DNA of 64,000 bases from NCBI GenBank assembly GCA_028023455.1, contig JAQFVV010012394.1, forward strand, positions 24,743,963 to 24,807,962. Reading direction: 5' to 3'. The DNA is from Epiperipatus broadwayi. Taxonomy: Eukaryota > Onychophora > Udeonychophora > Euonychophora > Peripatidae. The notes beneath the pieces were generated by a model, which was not told the origin of the DNA, searched no databases, and saw nothing but the letters and a program-made list of their open reading frames with translations. Numbering within the stretch: position 1 is the stretch's first letter; every line of letters starts with the position of its first letter. The position numbers and the translations under genes are program-made. Positions 22,290 to 34,619 of the stretch are shown here, piece after piece.

Positions 22290-22520
22290 TAGTCTGGATT
22301 ACTTACTAAAATAATTTATAAGCTAGATTCCTAAAATGAACTTGGAAATACTGCCCACCTTTGTCTTATAGGTTGGCATTGATATAACAAAAGTTGGACA
22401 TTATTTACAAGTTCATTTAAATGGCACAGTAAAGTTTATTTAAATGGTACATTAAGAATTTAGTTTATGAATTATCTTTGTAATATACTCGGACTTATTT
22501 GTTCCATGAATAGGCTTGTG
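22290..22520. repeat. Foldback family FB-A (copy 2)
   Basis: Shares TTATTTACAAGTTCATTTAAA, AAGAATTTAGTTTATGAATT and ACTTATTTGTTCCATGAAT-like segments (each a separate short match) with 1-265. The left half carries inverted counterparts (TAAAATGAACTTGGAAATA). No coding potential. Confidence 0.5.
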
Positions 22521-22725
22521 ATATGTGTAGTGAACAAGATGACTGCTAATATAAATAATTCATCAGCACTTTAGCAAGAGCATTTTATAACTTGTGCAGT
22601 AAAAAATGGTCATTTCTAATTATGCATTCGATATTATAATATAAAGGCTTATCTTGAACTATTCCAACTAGAGGAGTTAAATCAAGTGAGTTATTGAAAA
22701 AAGTATTATGATATATGTTATAAGT

Positions 22726-23123
22726 CAGGGGTGCCCAACCTTTTTGCACTTAAGAGCATATTCTATAATACTGGCCAGGTGGCGGGCACCATTTATTTTT
22801 TTCAACCAGATGGCAGGCACCATTTATTTTTTCAATGTAAATTTATAGTTGGCTATTATTAATAATATACATAATGTACAAAAAAATATTTATTTCAAAA
22901 ATAAAATTTTAACATATAATTAACGTTTATATTTTTATGCTGTAAAAGTATAGTATGCCCTACAATTTGATTACAATATAATACAATAATTTATAAGAAA
23001 TTTTAAAAATTAAATTTATTTGTATCAGATAAATAATTTTTTATCGTGTTTGGATAGTGGCGAGCACATGTAAAATGGTCTGCGTTCACCATGGTCCCAC
23101 GGGCATAGGGTTGGGAACCCCTG
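22726..23123. mobile_element. Non-autonomous hAT element (MITE-like)
   Basis: Ends CAGGGGTGCCCAACC ... GGTTGGGAACCCCTG are imperfect inverted repeats, flanked by a perfect 8-bp duplication TTATAAGT (22718-22725 and 23124-23131). Subterminal GGCGGGCACC and GGTCTGCGTTCACC are GC-rich against the background. The 398-bp body has no transposase. The ends resemble, but are not the same as, those of the element at 10069-10560, so it is a different hAT family. Confidence 0.85.
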
Positions 23124-23589
23124 TTATAAGTATTAAAAATATTGTGTAGAGGCCAAAACATTCTAGCTTTGCCATTTTTAAAGATAAACATTTAGTAATA
23201 AAAAAAAAATAATGATGTGATTTTTAGGAAGTCATTTAACATTCATGTCCCCCGGTGGTACATTGATTGCAACAATTTCATTTGGTTGATCAAATTTAAA
23301 GATAAAGCATCCTGTGGATTAAATAAGAGATTAAATAATTATAAAATAGTTTTTAATAGAAAAAAAGAGATTCCTCTGTTTTACATAACAGAAAGAAAGG
23401 TGAGGGGGATATATAAAAATGAATTCTTGCAGACCTTTAAATTTTATATATATATCTTTTATATTATGTTCTGGTTATTCTTCTTTTCCTTATTCTATTT
23501 GTAAGTGGTTTGCTTTAATGTTTCAAACATTGGCTAAGTAAAGATTTATTTTGTATGTTAAATTTATAATTTGTAGTTGAGCACACTTT

Positions 23590-24475
23590 CGGCTGATGAA
23601 ACTGATTCATAGCTCTAGTGAAAGGCTGGGTATGCTGTAGCATTTAAATGTACAATGCTAATTTATTTAAATTAGGGGTTTAAATATTCAATTTGTTGGA
23701 GAATTGGACACTATTCTCTTTTTTTTTATATGTCATAGCATCAGCCGGAAGGCAAACCTGCAACAACCGTCTACAACCAACTGCTTGCTTGCAAGGCGGC
23801 TGCACTGATCTCTCAGCTAACAATGCTTGACTATTCTCTTTTTTTATTAATGACATGGTTGTTTTTAGCAATAAATGATGCCTGTTTCATTTTATGTTTT
23901 CTATCATCTTACTTCATGCAAACAATTTTAACATTTATTGGATCAAAAATGTGGCCAGATTTTTGCTTGTGCTCCAAGAAAACAGATTTATATTCTGAGT
24001 TATTTTTAGCTTGCTTATACAGATATTTGTGTTGGGAGGCTGGTGGTTACATTTGCCTTAGATTTCCCATAGCATGCCAATTTGCAAACAGTATTGCTTC
24101 ACTCAATTTTATATGCAATTTGAAATGTTAGATCCTGGGATATTTTATCTTTGGTGCATTTAGTAGTATATTCAGTTTGGGGCAGGGGGTTCCATGACTT
24201 ATATGTAGTACTGCAGATCTATTTTATTTTGTGTCTGACCACATTTTCGATCCAATAAATATTAAATTATTTGTACAGAGCAAGATAATAGAAAATGTAT
24301 AGTGAAAGAGGCATGGTTTATTGCTGATAATAATCATGCCATTAATAAAAAAAAGAATAGCTCCAACTCTACAACAAATTAAATATTTAAATCACTAATT
24401 TAAATAAATTAGCATTATACATTTAAATGCTACAGTATAGCAAGTCAACCATGAGTGCTATGAATCTGGGTTCGC
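23590..24475. repeat. Inverted-repeat element about 0.9 kb, with a SINE-2 inserted
   Basis: The arms at about 23590-23720 and 24350-24475 are reverse complements. Shared landmarks are AATTTAAATAAATTAGCATT, ACATTTAAATGCTACAG and CTATGAATC. The interior (about 23850-24340) has no ORF with a recognised domain. A SINE-2 copy sits just inside the left arm. Probably a foldback or MITE-type element. Confidence 0.65.
23725..23829 (-). mobile_element. SINE-2 insertion with target-site duplication
   Basis: The reverse complement begins GTTAGCTGAGAGATCAG and passes through GTTGGTTGTAGACGG and a B-box-like GCAGGTTTGCCTTCC. It ends GCTATGACATATA with an A-run. Direct repeats ACTATTCTCTTTTTT flank it (about 23710-23724 and 23830-23844). 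This is the same family as 1940-2046. Confidence 0.75.
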
Positions 24476-24479
24476 CAAC

Positions 24480-25510
24480 CAAAACATGCATTCCGCTACC
24501 ATTAATAAAATTAATATATAGAAAAAACTTTTATTTAGACAATGTTCAAAATGTTAAAGCAGACCAATTATATTCTTTTACTTTTTTTTTAATAAATAGT
24601 GACATATTTTTATATGCTTTTCTTTACCCCGTTTTTTAGTTCTAGATAAAATCTTGCAACTCAGTTTTCATTTACTTTCCATTTTCCAGTCTAATTGAAA
24701 TTTTGCATACCTATGGATTTCCTATGACAATACATTTTTTTAGAGATTACAAATAATTTAACAAAAATTAATAAACAATTTAAAATGTTAATTTTTTATG
24801 AAATGTTAATACTAGCAATATCTAGAGGCACTCCTTATAATTTAAGACTGAATGATTTGTCAAAAATTGAGTCAATCACAGAGAATATGTTAAATGCTAA
24901 ATCAAGAATTTAGAGAATTCAGTATTATGTATATAGAACTAAAAAATATAAAATGTAAGGCAGTAAAAATAAAGAAATGCAATTATTGATACAAATGCAC
25001 TAAAAATTAAAAAAATTTTCTTCAGGTTTTGCAATATTCTTGATATCGTGACTAAAAATAAAAATGTGTAGTGCTACTATTTATATATAGTCTTAGTTAT
25101 ACTTTTTATGGGCTTCTTATTAAGCAAGAGATGTTTGGCGCAATGCTGGACTTGTCCACTTATACAGCTGAAGCATTTGGGTCTTCACTTCGGAGCTCCG
25201 GGGATGGGATCATTGGGTGACAGATAACTTCACAGCTGGGCCATGTAGATCCATGTACAGATACACATTAATCAACATTATAGCAACCCTTTTATGGGTG
25301 TAATTATTGAGCATATGTACTTTATATAAACCTGGTCAATAATTGTTTACCTTGTAACATTGAATACTTTGTAATTCTCAATGAGTAAGTGTACCCGAAA
25401 AATTTTGTAATCTTTTAACTAATAAAGGTTACTTTTGAAAGATAATTTAATCGTCTTTTTGTCAGTTTGCTACTATACATATGAAAAACTATATATATAT
25501 ATATATATTA
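24480..25510. other. No recognised feature
   Basis: AT-rich. A less AT-rich patch at 25120-25260 (contains TTTGGCGCAATGCTGGAC and GGAGCTCCGGGGATGGGATC as short landmarks) could be a repeat or regulatory sequence, but nothing identifies it. Confidence 0.3.
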
Positions 25511-25520
25511 TATATTAAAT

Positions 25521-25941
25521 CAGCGATTGGCAGTCTTTTAGATATTGTGGACCATTGACATAATTTTTAAAAGTACGAATTAATACGAGTATTGAATATG
25601 ATATATATATATACTAGTAATTTTAATTTTAACACAAGAGTGTGCCATAGTCAAATTTAATGCCTAGTCAATTGTACAGAATTCTCGGTATTCTTATTTT
25701 GTTACTTTTTGTATGCCACTGATCGAGTAGGGATAATTAAATGCCTTTGCGGTAGGTGTTTTGCAAGTCACAGTAATATTTTGTAACAAATCAATTAGTA
25801 ATATAATGTTATTGTTCTATTTTACATATAATAAATACAGCTTAAATGAAAATTATGTTTTATTTAAAATTTTTATTAAATGAACTTAGCAAATTTAAAT
25901 AATATCTGAATTCTTTATGGACCACCAGTTGCCAACTGCTG
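25521..25941. mobile_element. Non-autonomous hAT-like element
   Basis: Ends CAGCGATTGGCAG ... and ... GCCAACTGCTG are imperfect inverted repeats (second end reversed: CAGCAGTTGGC), with subterminal GTGGACC / GGACCACC. The 8-bp flanks TATTAAAT (25513-25520) and TATTAAGT (25942-25949) match at 7 of 8. The 421-bp body has no transposase. Older than the two hAT elements with perfect duplications. Confidence 0.7.
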
Positions 25942-26584
25942 TATTAAGTAATTCATTTGTGGTGATATGTTTTAGTAATTTTCAATTCTGCAGTTTAAAA
26001 AGGCATTCTTTCTCCATTTTCACCAGAGTTATTCGAAGGAACTTATCAAGCATACCTAAAAATATTTCTAAATATGACCATCTCCTACTTTTATTGTTGA
26101 TTATATGTTATCAAGAATACTGCAAAAACTGAAGAAAATTTATTTTTTACTTTTTAATTCATTTATGTGAATAAAAGTGTTTTTCAATTTATTTTTTAGG
26201 ATTAATATTAGATATATAATGATAATCTATACTATAGCTTTACAATTATCTTTCTGTAATACACCTGGGTCTCGAATTTATGCGGTAGATAGGTTACACA
26301 GAAAACCTGCATTAAAAAAAATTATGCACAAAAATAGACTTAACTTACCTTGAAAAATAGGGGATAGGGTCTGTAATTTTCAGAATTCGCATAAAAGCAA
26401 AGCAACAAAGAAAAATTACTTTAAAATTTGCATTAAAAAAATAAACAAATAAAGTATGACTAATAAAAAATTTCAATATTTGAAAAAAATTAATACAAGA
26501 CAAACTTTTTTTATTAACTACAATATTTAATTTTACATTTTTCATACATATTTTAATCATTACCGTTCGTTTGTAAACTGGTAA

Positions 26585-26695
26585 GAAATCAGATTCGATG
26601 TGATGTATTGTGATTTCTCCTTAAAAGAAGTCAAGAATCTCTCAGCAATTATGTCCAGAGAAACCTGTTAGCCACTTTATTTTTATTCATGATGT
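26585..26695 (-). mobile_element. LINE-B 3' end fragment
   Basis: The + strand reads GATGTGATGTATTGTGATTT, then TCTCTCAGCAATTATGTCCAG and CTGTTAGCCACTTTA (short separate landmarks). These match 48540-48640, and in reverse complement the end of the LINE region at 42910-43000. Only the last 110 bp are present. Confidence 0.55.
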
Positions 26696-27159
26696 ACAAC
26701 TAGTGCCATTTTCAGTCTTGTGCTGTGTTAATGGTTTTCTGTTTCTATTGTGATGACCACTTAAAGTCGTCGTCACATGTATATATTTATTACTAAAGGT
26801 AGATAATTCAGCTACTAGAAATTAATAAAGGTAAATGGGTTAGCTATTAGAAATTAAAAAAAAGAAGAAAAGAAAAAAGTTGAGATTCAGAAATGTCGAA
26901 ATTACTTTGATTTTTTAATAGTAAGAGAAGGGGAGGCAGTGCATAAAGAAATGCGTCTCTTTCTCTCTTTTGAAAAAAAACAATGAGCTAGTTGAATGCT
27001 TGAAAGTTATTTCTGTTTGTTGCGGGAGAGGAGAAGGGGATGCATAATGAAATTTGTCTTTTTCTCTCGCATAAAAAATATTGTGATGAGTTAAAATAAA
27101 TTGTAAACATACACTTGAAAAAAATGAATTATAAACTTTAAATGAAATATATAACATAA

Positions 27160-29040
27160 AACAATATGGCCGTACAAATTAGAGGTGTGAAAGTCTGTTG
27201 AATTAATTGAATTCCACGGACAAAGAAGAATTTATCTGAAGGAAAAGCTTTATAATTACAGTTCGATTAATTAAAACCTACATTCCAGCCACTAATTAAA
27301 GATATATGTTGATAAGAATTCATTGGAAATTAGAAAGAACTAATTAAAATTTTACAGAAAACAAAGAACAAAAGAAAGGATAGTAGGACAAGAATTACAC
27401 TTATCTAGATTATTATGAGTAAAGATTTTGAAGAAGCAACAGCTAAAAAAAAGGAAAATGAAAGAAGTGCATAGCTAGTGGCATTAAAGAGAGGTGGGTT
27501 TGTACTCGACCCATCTGACCACTAACTCACGATGTATGAGAGCTAAGCCTGACCTGCTAGAGAGAGACCACTGCTTCTGTAACTGAACAACTTAAGATAT
27601 ACTTAAAGAATCAAGAAGAATTAAGAACTGGAACAAGAAAGTAACAAAATCAAATTCAAAGAGAAATCAATTCAGCCGACAGTGTGAAGGACATACCATC
27701 TCTACAAAAGAAGGGATGATCTCCCACTGACAGTAGGAGCACTCAGAAAGACTGCCCATGGAAAACAACCACAAAGGAAACCTAGGTAACTAAAGCATGC
27801 ATGCATTTTATTTTATATTTGCAAATAAATAAAGAAGAAAAGAACTAGACAATAAAATCTAATTAGGAAGTAATAATCTTGATAGACTTAGAACACTGCC
27901 CAGTATAATTTCAGGAGAACTTAAATACATAACTTTAATATTCAATGTGTTTTAGTCTATTTTATTATTGCTATGTAATTTATATAAGTGTGTATTTTTT
28001 TTGTAATTATGTATTTTTTTATATATGGGTGTGAGTGTTATTAAACATATTTATTCTTAAATTGCATGCACTTGCTTTATTCTCCTATCACCAAGCTATG
28101 ACGGGGGAAACTGTAATTTATTGATTAAAGGGTAAGGCTGGTTTGAAAAGGCATTCGTGTGCTGCTTGTTTGTGAGAATCTCCCAATTATAAAAAAAATG
28201 AATAGCAAGCACTGGACATTTGTTAATTTTCTTGGAAATAGTTTGCTTTGATCAGCAGCCGAGACTGCTTGACCAGGAAAAATAATGCCAAGATAATATG
28301 TACTTATTGCCTCGGGGTTCGGTCAAGGGTACAGATACAAAGTAAATTTGTATCTGTATTTGCTCTCTGCTTGTATTGTAATGGTGTTGGTTAACTAATT
28401 AGTAATGACTAAAAAAAAATTGTAGTAAAAACTAAACTAAATAAACAATATCCATTACAGTTGGAGGCCAAGCCAGGATATTTCAGCAATAGCTAAAAAA
28501 AATAATAAATAAATAAATGAAAGGAAGAATAAAATGTTGTAAGATAAAAATAAATAAATAATAGAAATAAAATAGAACTAAGAAAGCTAAAATAAAATCA
28601 ATCAACAAAAAACCATAATCCTCCACAATAAACCATTTCCGTTACACTATATTTAAAAAATGAGATCGAAATCAAAACAAAAAGATTATACATTATCATT
28701 AGAAAGATTATTTTCAGTTTATAAAATCTTTGTTTTTTATTTTAAAAATCTAAAAGATTATTTATTTCTGTTATATATAACAAAATATACGTTTTAAAAG
28801 TTTAATTTTTTTGAGTATTTATTGTGATATTATTGCAATATTTTTATATATAAGTATAAATATATTATTATTATTTACTCATTAGTATAAATAGGTTATT
28901 TACATAGAAGCTAAAATTCTAAATACAGCTTCAGGCCATATTCACATTAGCTGCTAATATAACGTTATATTTTTGGAAAAAAAAAGTATTTCAAGTCAAA
29001 ATAAGTTATTAATAATTTAAATTTCTTGTTATCTAATAAA
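27160..29040. other. Unassigned AT-rich region
   Basis: No ORF with domain support. 27480-27800 is less AT-rich and purine-biased (for example GTACTCGACCCATCTGACC, GACTGCCCATGG) and may be a decayed retroelement, but no motif survives. The rest is low complexity, with A/T-rich tracts around 28420-28600. Confidence 0.3.
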
Positions 29041-29127
29041 TATAGTAAAATATGAAAGATATTAAGAAGAAACATGAATCACATAACTTCAAAATCGCAT
29101 TAAAATAATCCACATAAAACGAGATCC

Positions 29128-29275
29128 AGGTGTATATATAAAAGTCATATTTTGTGGGTTCATCTGTGTTAAAAAATTTAAATATTGATATTCCGACATT
29201 TTGACTTGATCATACAAGTCATCCACTGGGTGATAAAAGGTAGAAAGATGGTTGTAGAGGTGCTACAATCACTGA
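29128..29275. repeat. Single arm of the 32683-32892 palindromic repeat
   Basis: TATATAAAAGTCATATTTTG, TTTAAATATT and TTTTGACTTGATCATACAAG followed by CCACTGGGTGATAAAAGG match the two arms of the palindrome at 32683-32892. Confidence 0.6.
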
Positions 29276-30520
29276 TTTTAAATATATATATATATATATG
29301 CATTGTGTAAAACATTATTATATCTTAAGTTGGGAAAATTATTATTAATCAATATTTCAGGTTTGTATTAACCATCTTCAAGTAATTTTAAAGGAGGATA
29401 CATTTTTACTGTCAAATGTACATCTAATCTAACAATGATATGTAAGGCATAATTATTTACTAGAACTATGCAGTTAAAAAATGTATGGGTATTGACTAGG
29501 AGATAAAGATAAATTTGTCATTGAAAATTATATGCATTCCTTACAAAAACAAATTATTATCTCAACTTGATGTTCCCTTCAAAATAATAATAGAGTTTAA
29601 TATTGAAGATAGAATCTGTAGTTGGGAAAACTATTGGAGATAGATTTGTGGTATAAGTTGAATATGAATTGTAGAGTATTTGAGAGATCATTGAGTTTAG
29701 AGTAGAAAAATTCTGAGGAAGTCTATTGGACAGTCAAAACTGTCATCTGTGTTTTGGAAATGCAGAATAATGAAATATAGTGTCGAATTTTATAAAATTC
29801 ATATTTTTCTTATATTTGTCCATGAATGTAATGAGCATTTTATTGCTTATAAATTCTTTTAGATTATTAATGTTGATATGTTATGGTTGTTCTTTGTAAT
29901 ATTATACACATGGCTAATTCTTTAATAAAAGATCTGGATTTGAAGTATGAAGTAGCAAGGGCAATCTTGCAATAACTTTTCTAAATTTATGGGTTTGGAA
30001 AAAAGAAATAGACAGGTTTTTTTCTATTTTTATATATAAAACATACAGTTGGAGCATTAAAATTAGGAGGAAGTAGAAAACTTGATGAGAAGAGACAAGA
30101 AAAATTGTCTCAAATATATTGCATTGAATTAATAAATATCACTGAAATTTGGAGGCAGAGTTCTAATTAATGGATTGATTGAAAAAACATAAAAATATAA
30201 GAATGTAAAATGACAAAAGAAGGTTAAAAAAAATAGTCATAAAGTGATCTTATTTTTTTATTTTTTCCCCAGGTATATGAAGATGCCTTTATTTCAAATC
30301 ATTAAGCCTGCATCCTGTCCATCCCTCTTCTATGCATTTAAATGGATAATATCCTATATGTGAGGGGTAAGAGTGACTTGATGTGAATATGGACATGGCA
30401 ATAATATTGGCATCAATATGGGGGATTTAGGCTTTCCATCATCAGATTTTCAATGAAGTGGATGGCTGAAGAGTTGGAGGTTGGAGTAAATTGAAACCAG
30501 TCCATGAAAGTATGAGGATT

Positions 30521-30716
30521 TGAGCACTGATTATATATGTGTGTGGGAGATGATAATCTGTACCAACTGATAAGTGCTGGTTCAGCACGAAATACGTTTA
30601 TCGGTGATTATTTATCTTTTCTACATGAGTGTGGTCAAGTGTATCAGTGGTATGAGATAGTGTGGATAGTTGAAGGGTGCTTGAAAGTTGTGTTCAAATA
30701 CCCTATATTTATAGAC
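30521..30716 (+). repeat. Hammerhead-containing repeat element (copy A)
   Basis: About 196 bp similar along its length to 41060-41245. It runs GAGCACTGATTATATATGTG, then the ribozyme, then ACATGAGTGTGGTCAAGTGT, GTGGATAGTTGAAGGG and GTGTTCAAATACCC. The last two resemble the A and B boxes of a tRNA-type Pol III promoter. No coding sequence. Confidence 0.65.
30549..30616 (+). ncRNA. Hammerhead ribozyme-like, type I, core-mutated (copy A)
   Basis: Stem I outer helix GATAATC with GATTATT; core CTGATAA (30567-30573); stem II GTGCT/AGCAC with loop GGTTC (30574-30588); GAAA (30589-30592); a three-base-pair stem III with tetraloop CGTT; predicted cleavage after C30602. Position 8 of the core is A (CTGATAA) instead of the catalytic G, and two bases are missing near the start of the 3' strand of stem I compared with copy B. 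It is therefore predicted inactive. Confidence 0.65.
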
Positions 30717-30729
30717 TAAAATTATATAA

Positions 30730-32660
30730 GTAATAGAATATTTATTGGAGTAAATTCAAAATTTACTAGATATTTATCGCAGGTGATTAAAAATGAGATT
30801 CTCTCCTGCTATAGAACAAATAGGTTTGTACTATTCAATTAATAATTTATAACTCAGGCATACAATAGATTGAAGCCCTGGTTCTGGCACAATGAGCAAT
30901 GTTTGGCTTATATATAGATAAGTTCTAAGCCTACATGTACTCATGCTTTTTAAATCGACGTTCAGGGCGAATGCATGCAGATTTGTAAAGTACATGACCG
31001 GAGGATTGTTCCTTCTTTTATAATAAAATTTGTTTTTGTTGTTTTTTTTTAAATTATAACTTTATTGACGTAAAATATATTTTATGTAGAATGATGTTTA
31101 GCATTTGATTTAGATAACTGTTAAACTTAGCTTTCATTGTTTAAATCTTTTTTGACAGTTAAAATCTTTGTTGCGAAACTTGCTAATATTTGTTTGAGAG
31201 TATCTTTAATTATTTACTTAGACTCATTTCAGAAATTTTAAATGAATTTTTTCATTATCTTCCATTCTTTCGCTTTCTGAAATGGCAAAGTGGTTGTTTA
31301 AAACTCTATTTTCCCTTTGATTTTAAATTATTAATTCACTCTTTTGAAAAAAAAGTGTTTTATTTTTATTCGTAACTTAAGTAGTTTTATAATAATAAAA
31401 ATCTTAAAATCTTCAAGTAGTTTTTTTTGACAAATATTTTTTTATACTCACTTTAAATAAATAAATGCTTTCTCACTCTAAATGTTATTGAAATGTAGCT
31501 TACGTATCATTATGTTTATATCTCTTAACATTTTTTTCTTAATGTATATTATACCAAATCAATTCAAACATTTTACTGTAAAAATGAAAGCTGAGAATAA
31601 CCCTTAGATATGAATATCTCATCATTGTCACGAATCATTCGCATCTTTTAAAAGGATATATATATACACCGGTTTATATTTGAAACGCCCCATAGCTAAA
31701 TTATTCCGGTCATACTCCCCCTTTAAAATAAAGAAAGCTCAAATTTTAGCATCCCACTGAAAAAAAAATTCTTCAATATTATATGCAATGATCTAATAAA
31801 TATATATATAAGTAGATACATCTTGCTTTTATTATTAAAAAAGTTACTGGAATTTATTATTTCCTACTATTTGACTTACCTATGCATAAGTCTTCTCCAG
31901 TGAGATTTCCTTTATGTACATAGTATATCCCAGTGAAAAGATGTTTAGTTTCTTTAAGTTGCCTATTATGTCATTTGTGGATCAACACATTTATTATGTA
32001 GTGGCAGTTTGGTTATTTGCCACAAAAATTTAAAAACACTACTTTGTCTGGATATGAGTTATAACATGAAATGTGACTGTGTGTTATGTATCTTTTTTGG
32101 TTATATTTCAGTGCTCCCCTTTCCATCAAAATCTTGTAAACCACATGAAAACATTCTTAGGACTCATGACTCACTGCTATACACAGTTTGAACCATTGCA
32201 AATGTTTTGATAGCAGTTTTGCACAATTTTAAACAAAGTATTAATGAAATGTTTCATTGGGGATTATCACATTTTATGTCATAATTTGTGATCCAGACAT
32301 TACATATCATTTTTCAAGATTCAGCATACTACATGCTAATGATCTTTTTGGTGAGTAGCTAAACTATGTCATTAAGTAACCCAACTGTTAATAGCATACT
32401 GGTGAAACAGGCAACTTTGGAAGAGAACCAATCACCTTTTCATTGGAACACCTTGAGTATGTTTATATATGGTATGTTCATACGCATAATCTATAAATTA
32501 AAAAAAATGAACATTAAAATTAGAAAAATTTTCAATACAAATTTTAATGGCATCATTGATTCATTTAAATTTGTAGATTGTATATACAGTATAATAAATA
32601 AATTCTACAAGGGTATGTAAATAATTAATAACTATTATGGTAATATATATATATGTTGAT
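30730..32660. other. No recognised feature
   Basis: AT-rich, with short open frames lacking any domain or repeat match. Not supported as genes. Confidence 0.35.
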
Positions 32661-32682
32661 ACAAAGATTTTCATGGGTTGCA

Positions 32683-32892
32683 TATATAAAAGACATATTT
32701 TGCAGGTTCATCCATGTTAAAAATTTAAATATTTATAAACCGACGTTTTGACTTGATCACACAAGTCTACAACTGTCTTTCTACCTCTTATCACCCAGTA
32801 GATGACTTGTGTGATCAAGTTGAAAAATCAATATGTAAATATTTAAATTTTTAACATGGATGAACTTGCAAAATATGTCTTTTATATATATA
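32683..32892. repeat. Palindromic (foldback) repeat, about 210 bp
   Basis: The left arm (from TATATAAAAGACATATTTTG through TTGACTTGATCACACAAGTC) is the near-perfect reverse complement of the right arm (from GACTTGTGTGATCAAGTT to AAATATGTCTTTTATATA). They are separated by about 35 bp (CTACCTCTTATCACCCAG). Each arm is about 85 bp. A single arm exists at 29128-29275. No ORF. Confidence 0.8.
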
Positions 32893-32899
32893 TTCTATA

Positions 32900-34240
32900 A
32901 AAGTATGTAAAACATTCTGAAGATTATCTATGCATAAATACATTGAATTGTACTGAATAATAAATATAAAAATAATAAATTTAATAACAGAAGCAACTAG
33001 AGTGCATCAACAAATGAAAAATATAACACAATAAAATTGAAATAAAAGTATGTGATTCATAGCAAATGTAGATAGAAACTTGATAAAAATTATTTAATCA
33101 TAAACAAAAAACTCTGGTATAAACTCAGTAATATTCAAAGTATCAATATATAAAAATAAATAATAGGTATAGATACTTTATAATATTACATCACTTATTT
33201 ACAATTGCTTAAAATTGATTAGAAGATAATCATTTGATGAACAAAGTTGTACTGGATTGTTTTATTGAGAGATTAAGGGAGGTGCATGTTCTTAGTATAT
33301 TTTTTTCAGTTAACATTATGCAGCAGATGTTTATACATGCATCATGCAATTGATTTAGCAACCAAATAATAATGATAATATTATAGTACTATACTTTTAT
33401 ATCATTAACTAATATATAAATAAAGTAACAAATTCCATACTGGTATTTTCAGATGTCATTCTTTGTAGCATAGTATTTCCAATAAAAATATTGTTTCATT
33501 CTTAACTTGATGATTTTCAGATTCATTAGACAACATGCTTGTTTAATTGTGAAAAAGTATGCTGGTTCTGCCAAATTGCAGTGCTGTTTTAATGCAGTTG
33601 TAAGTGATATTTAGCGTAGGTTTTTTTTAAAAAAAGCGGTTTGTGGGATTGCTTTCATTGATCTTTTCATTTCAAAAAAATCTGAAAGGGTCAGTATGTT
33701 ATGGACAGTCGGCCTAGGTCTAAGACATTCCTCTATTGTTTTTGGCATAAAAACATGCCCAGACAATATATATTTTCTTCTGGTCTAGTTTTCATGCAAA
33801 GTTTTTGGAAATAAAATAAGTAAGATCTTATAAAACAAAAAGAAACATGTACACTTTCAATTTTTTCATTTATCTTTTATTTTTAGAAATAGTAGTTAAT
33901 AAATTTGATTGTAATACAAATAAAGAAAACCATAGAATTGATATGGTATCAAAATCTTTTCAAATATTATAATAATTTAAAAACAAATATCAGATTTTAG
34001 AGCAGAATTTAATGGGTTCATTATAAATTCACATTTCTTTGTTCAAGAAAATGTTTACATAAATATCAGGGATGCTATTTACAATACATTGTTCTATTTA
34101 CAAGTCTGTTTTTAAACATTTAAAAAGGTCAAAGGTGATTTTTTAAAAATATTTATTTATAAAATTAAATTAGAAAGAAAACAAGTTCAACTTATTGAGT
34201 TTTAGTATAAAATAAATTTTTTATAAAGAAATGAAAAGTT
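32900..34240. other. No recognised feature
   Basis: AT-rich sequence with no ORF, tRNA or repeat that I can support. Confidence 0.35.
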
Positions 34241-34249
34241 GAACATTTT

Positions 34250-34600
34250 CAAAAGTTCTAACTAGGTGGAGCAACAGAAAATGTCAGAAAGGGTACAAAT
34301 AATGGTGTGGGAGAATAAATATAAACTACATAGTTAGATAGAAAATGGGTTCTTAGTCTTTATGCTGGGCTTGGAAAAAGATAAAGGGGATTTAGATATA
34401 AAGGCCATACAGTGCACAATGATAATGGTGTGGAAATGGGATAGAGCAAAATAGAGAAGAATATGGGAAAAACTTAGGGTGGAGAATGGAAAAGGAAAGT
34501 AGCTAACAGGTTTTTCCTGACATATTAGCTAATAAATTAACTTTGATGAAGGAGTAGCCATATCACATTGCAAAGGTTAAATTATGTTAGTCTCCCAACA
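34250..34600 (+). mobile_element. LINE-B 3' fragment
   Basis: Matches 42720-43000 in the same orientation. Landmarks: GGGTTCTTAGTCTTTATGCTG, TGGAAAAAGATAA, TAAAGGCCATACAG, AGAGAAGAATATGGG and TTGATGAAGGAGTAGCC. Only the extreme C-terminal and 3' untranslated part is left; frames are closed. Confidence 0.6.
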
Positions 34601-34619
34601 TTGTATGTTTTAAAGAATG

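Larger units (their letters stand above)
26262..29138. repeat. Possible large element bounded by inverted copies
   Basis: ACACCTGGGTCTCG followed by TTTATGCGG (about 26262-26285) has a reverse-complement relative at about 29100-29138 (CATAAAACGAGATCCAGGTGT). Similarity continues weakly inward over roughly 90 bp. In between are a LINE-B 3' end and unassigned AT-rich sequence. No transposase. The two ends could also be unrelated single insertions of one family in opposite orientation. Confidence 0.3.

Noticed and set aside
23217-23504. 95-codon + strand ORF next to the hAT element
   Set aside because: Hydrophobic low-complexity tail and AT-driven composition; no recognised domain and no conserved partner in the window.
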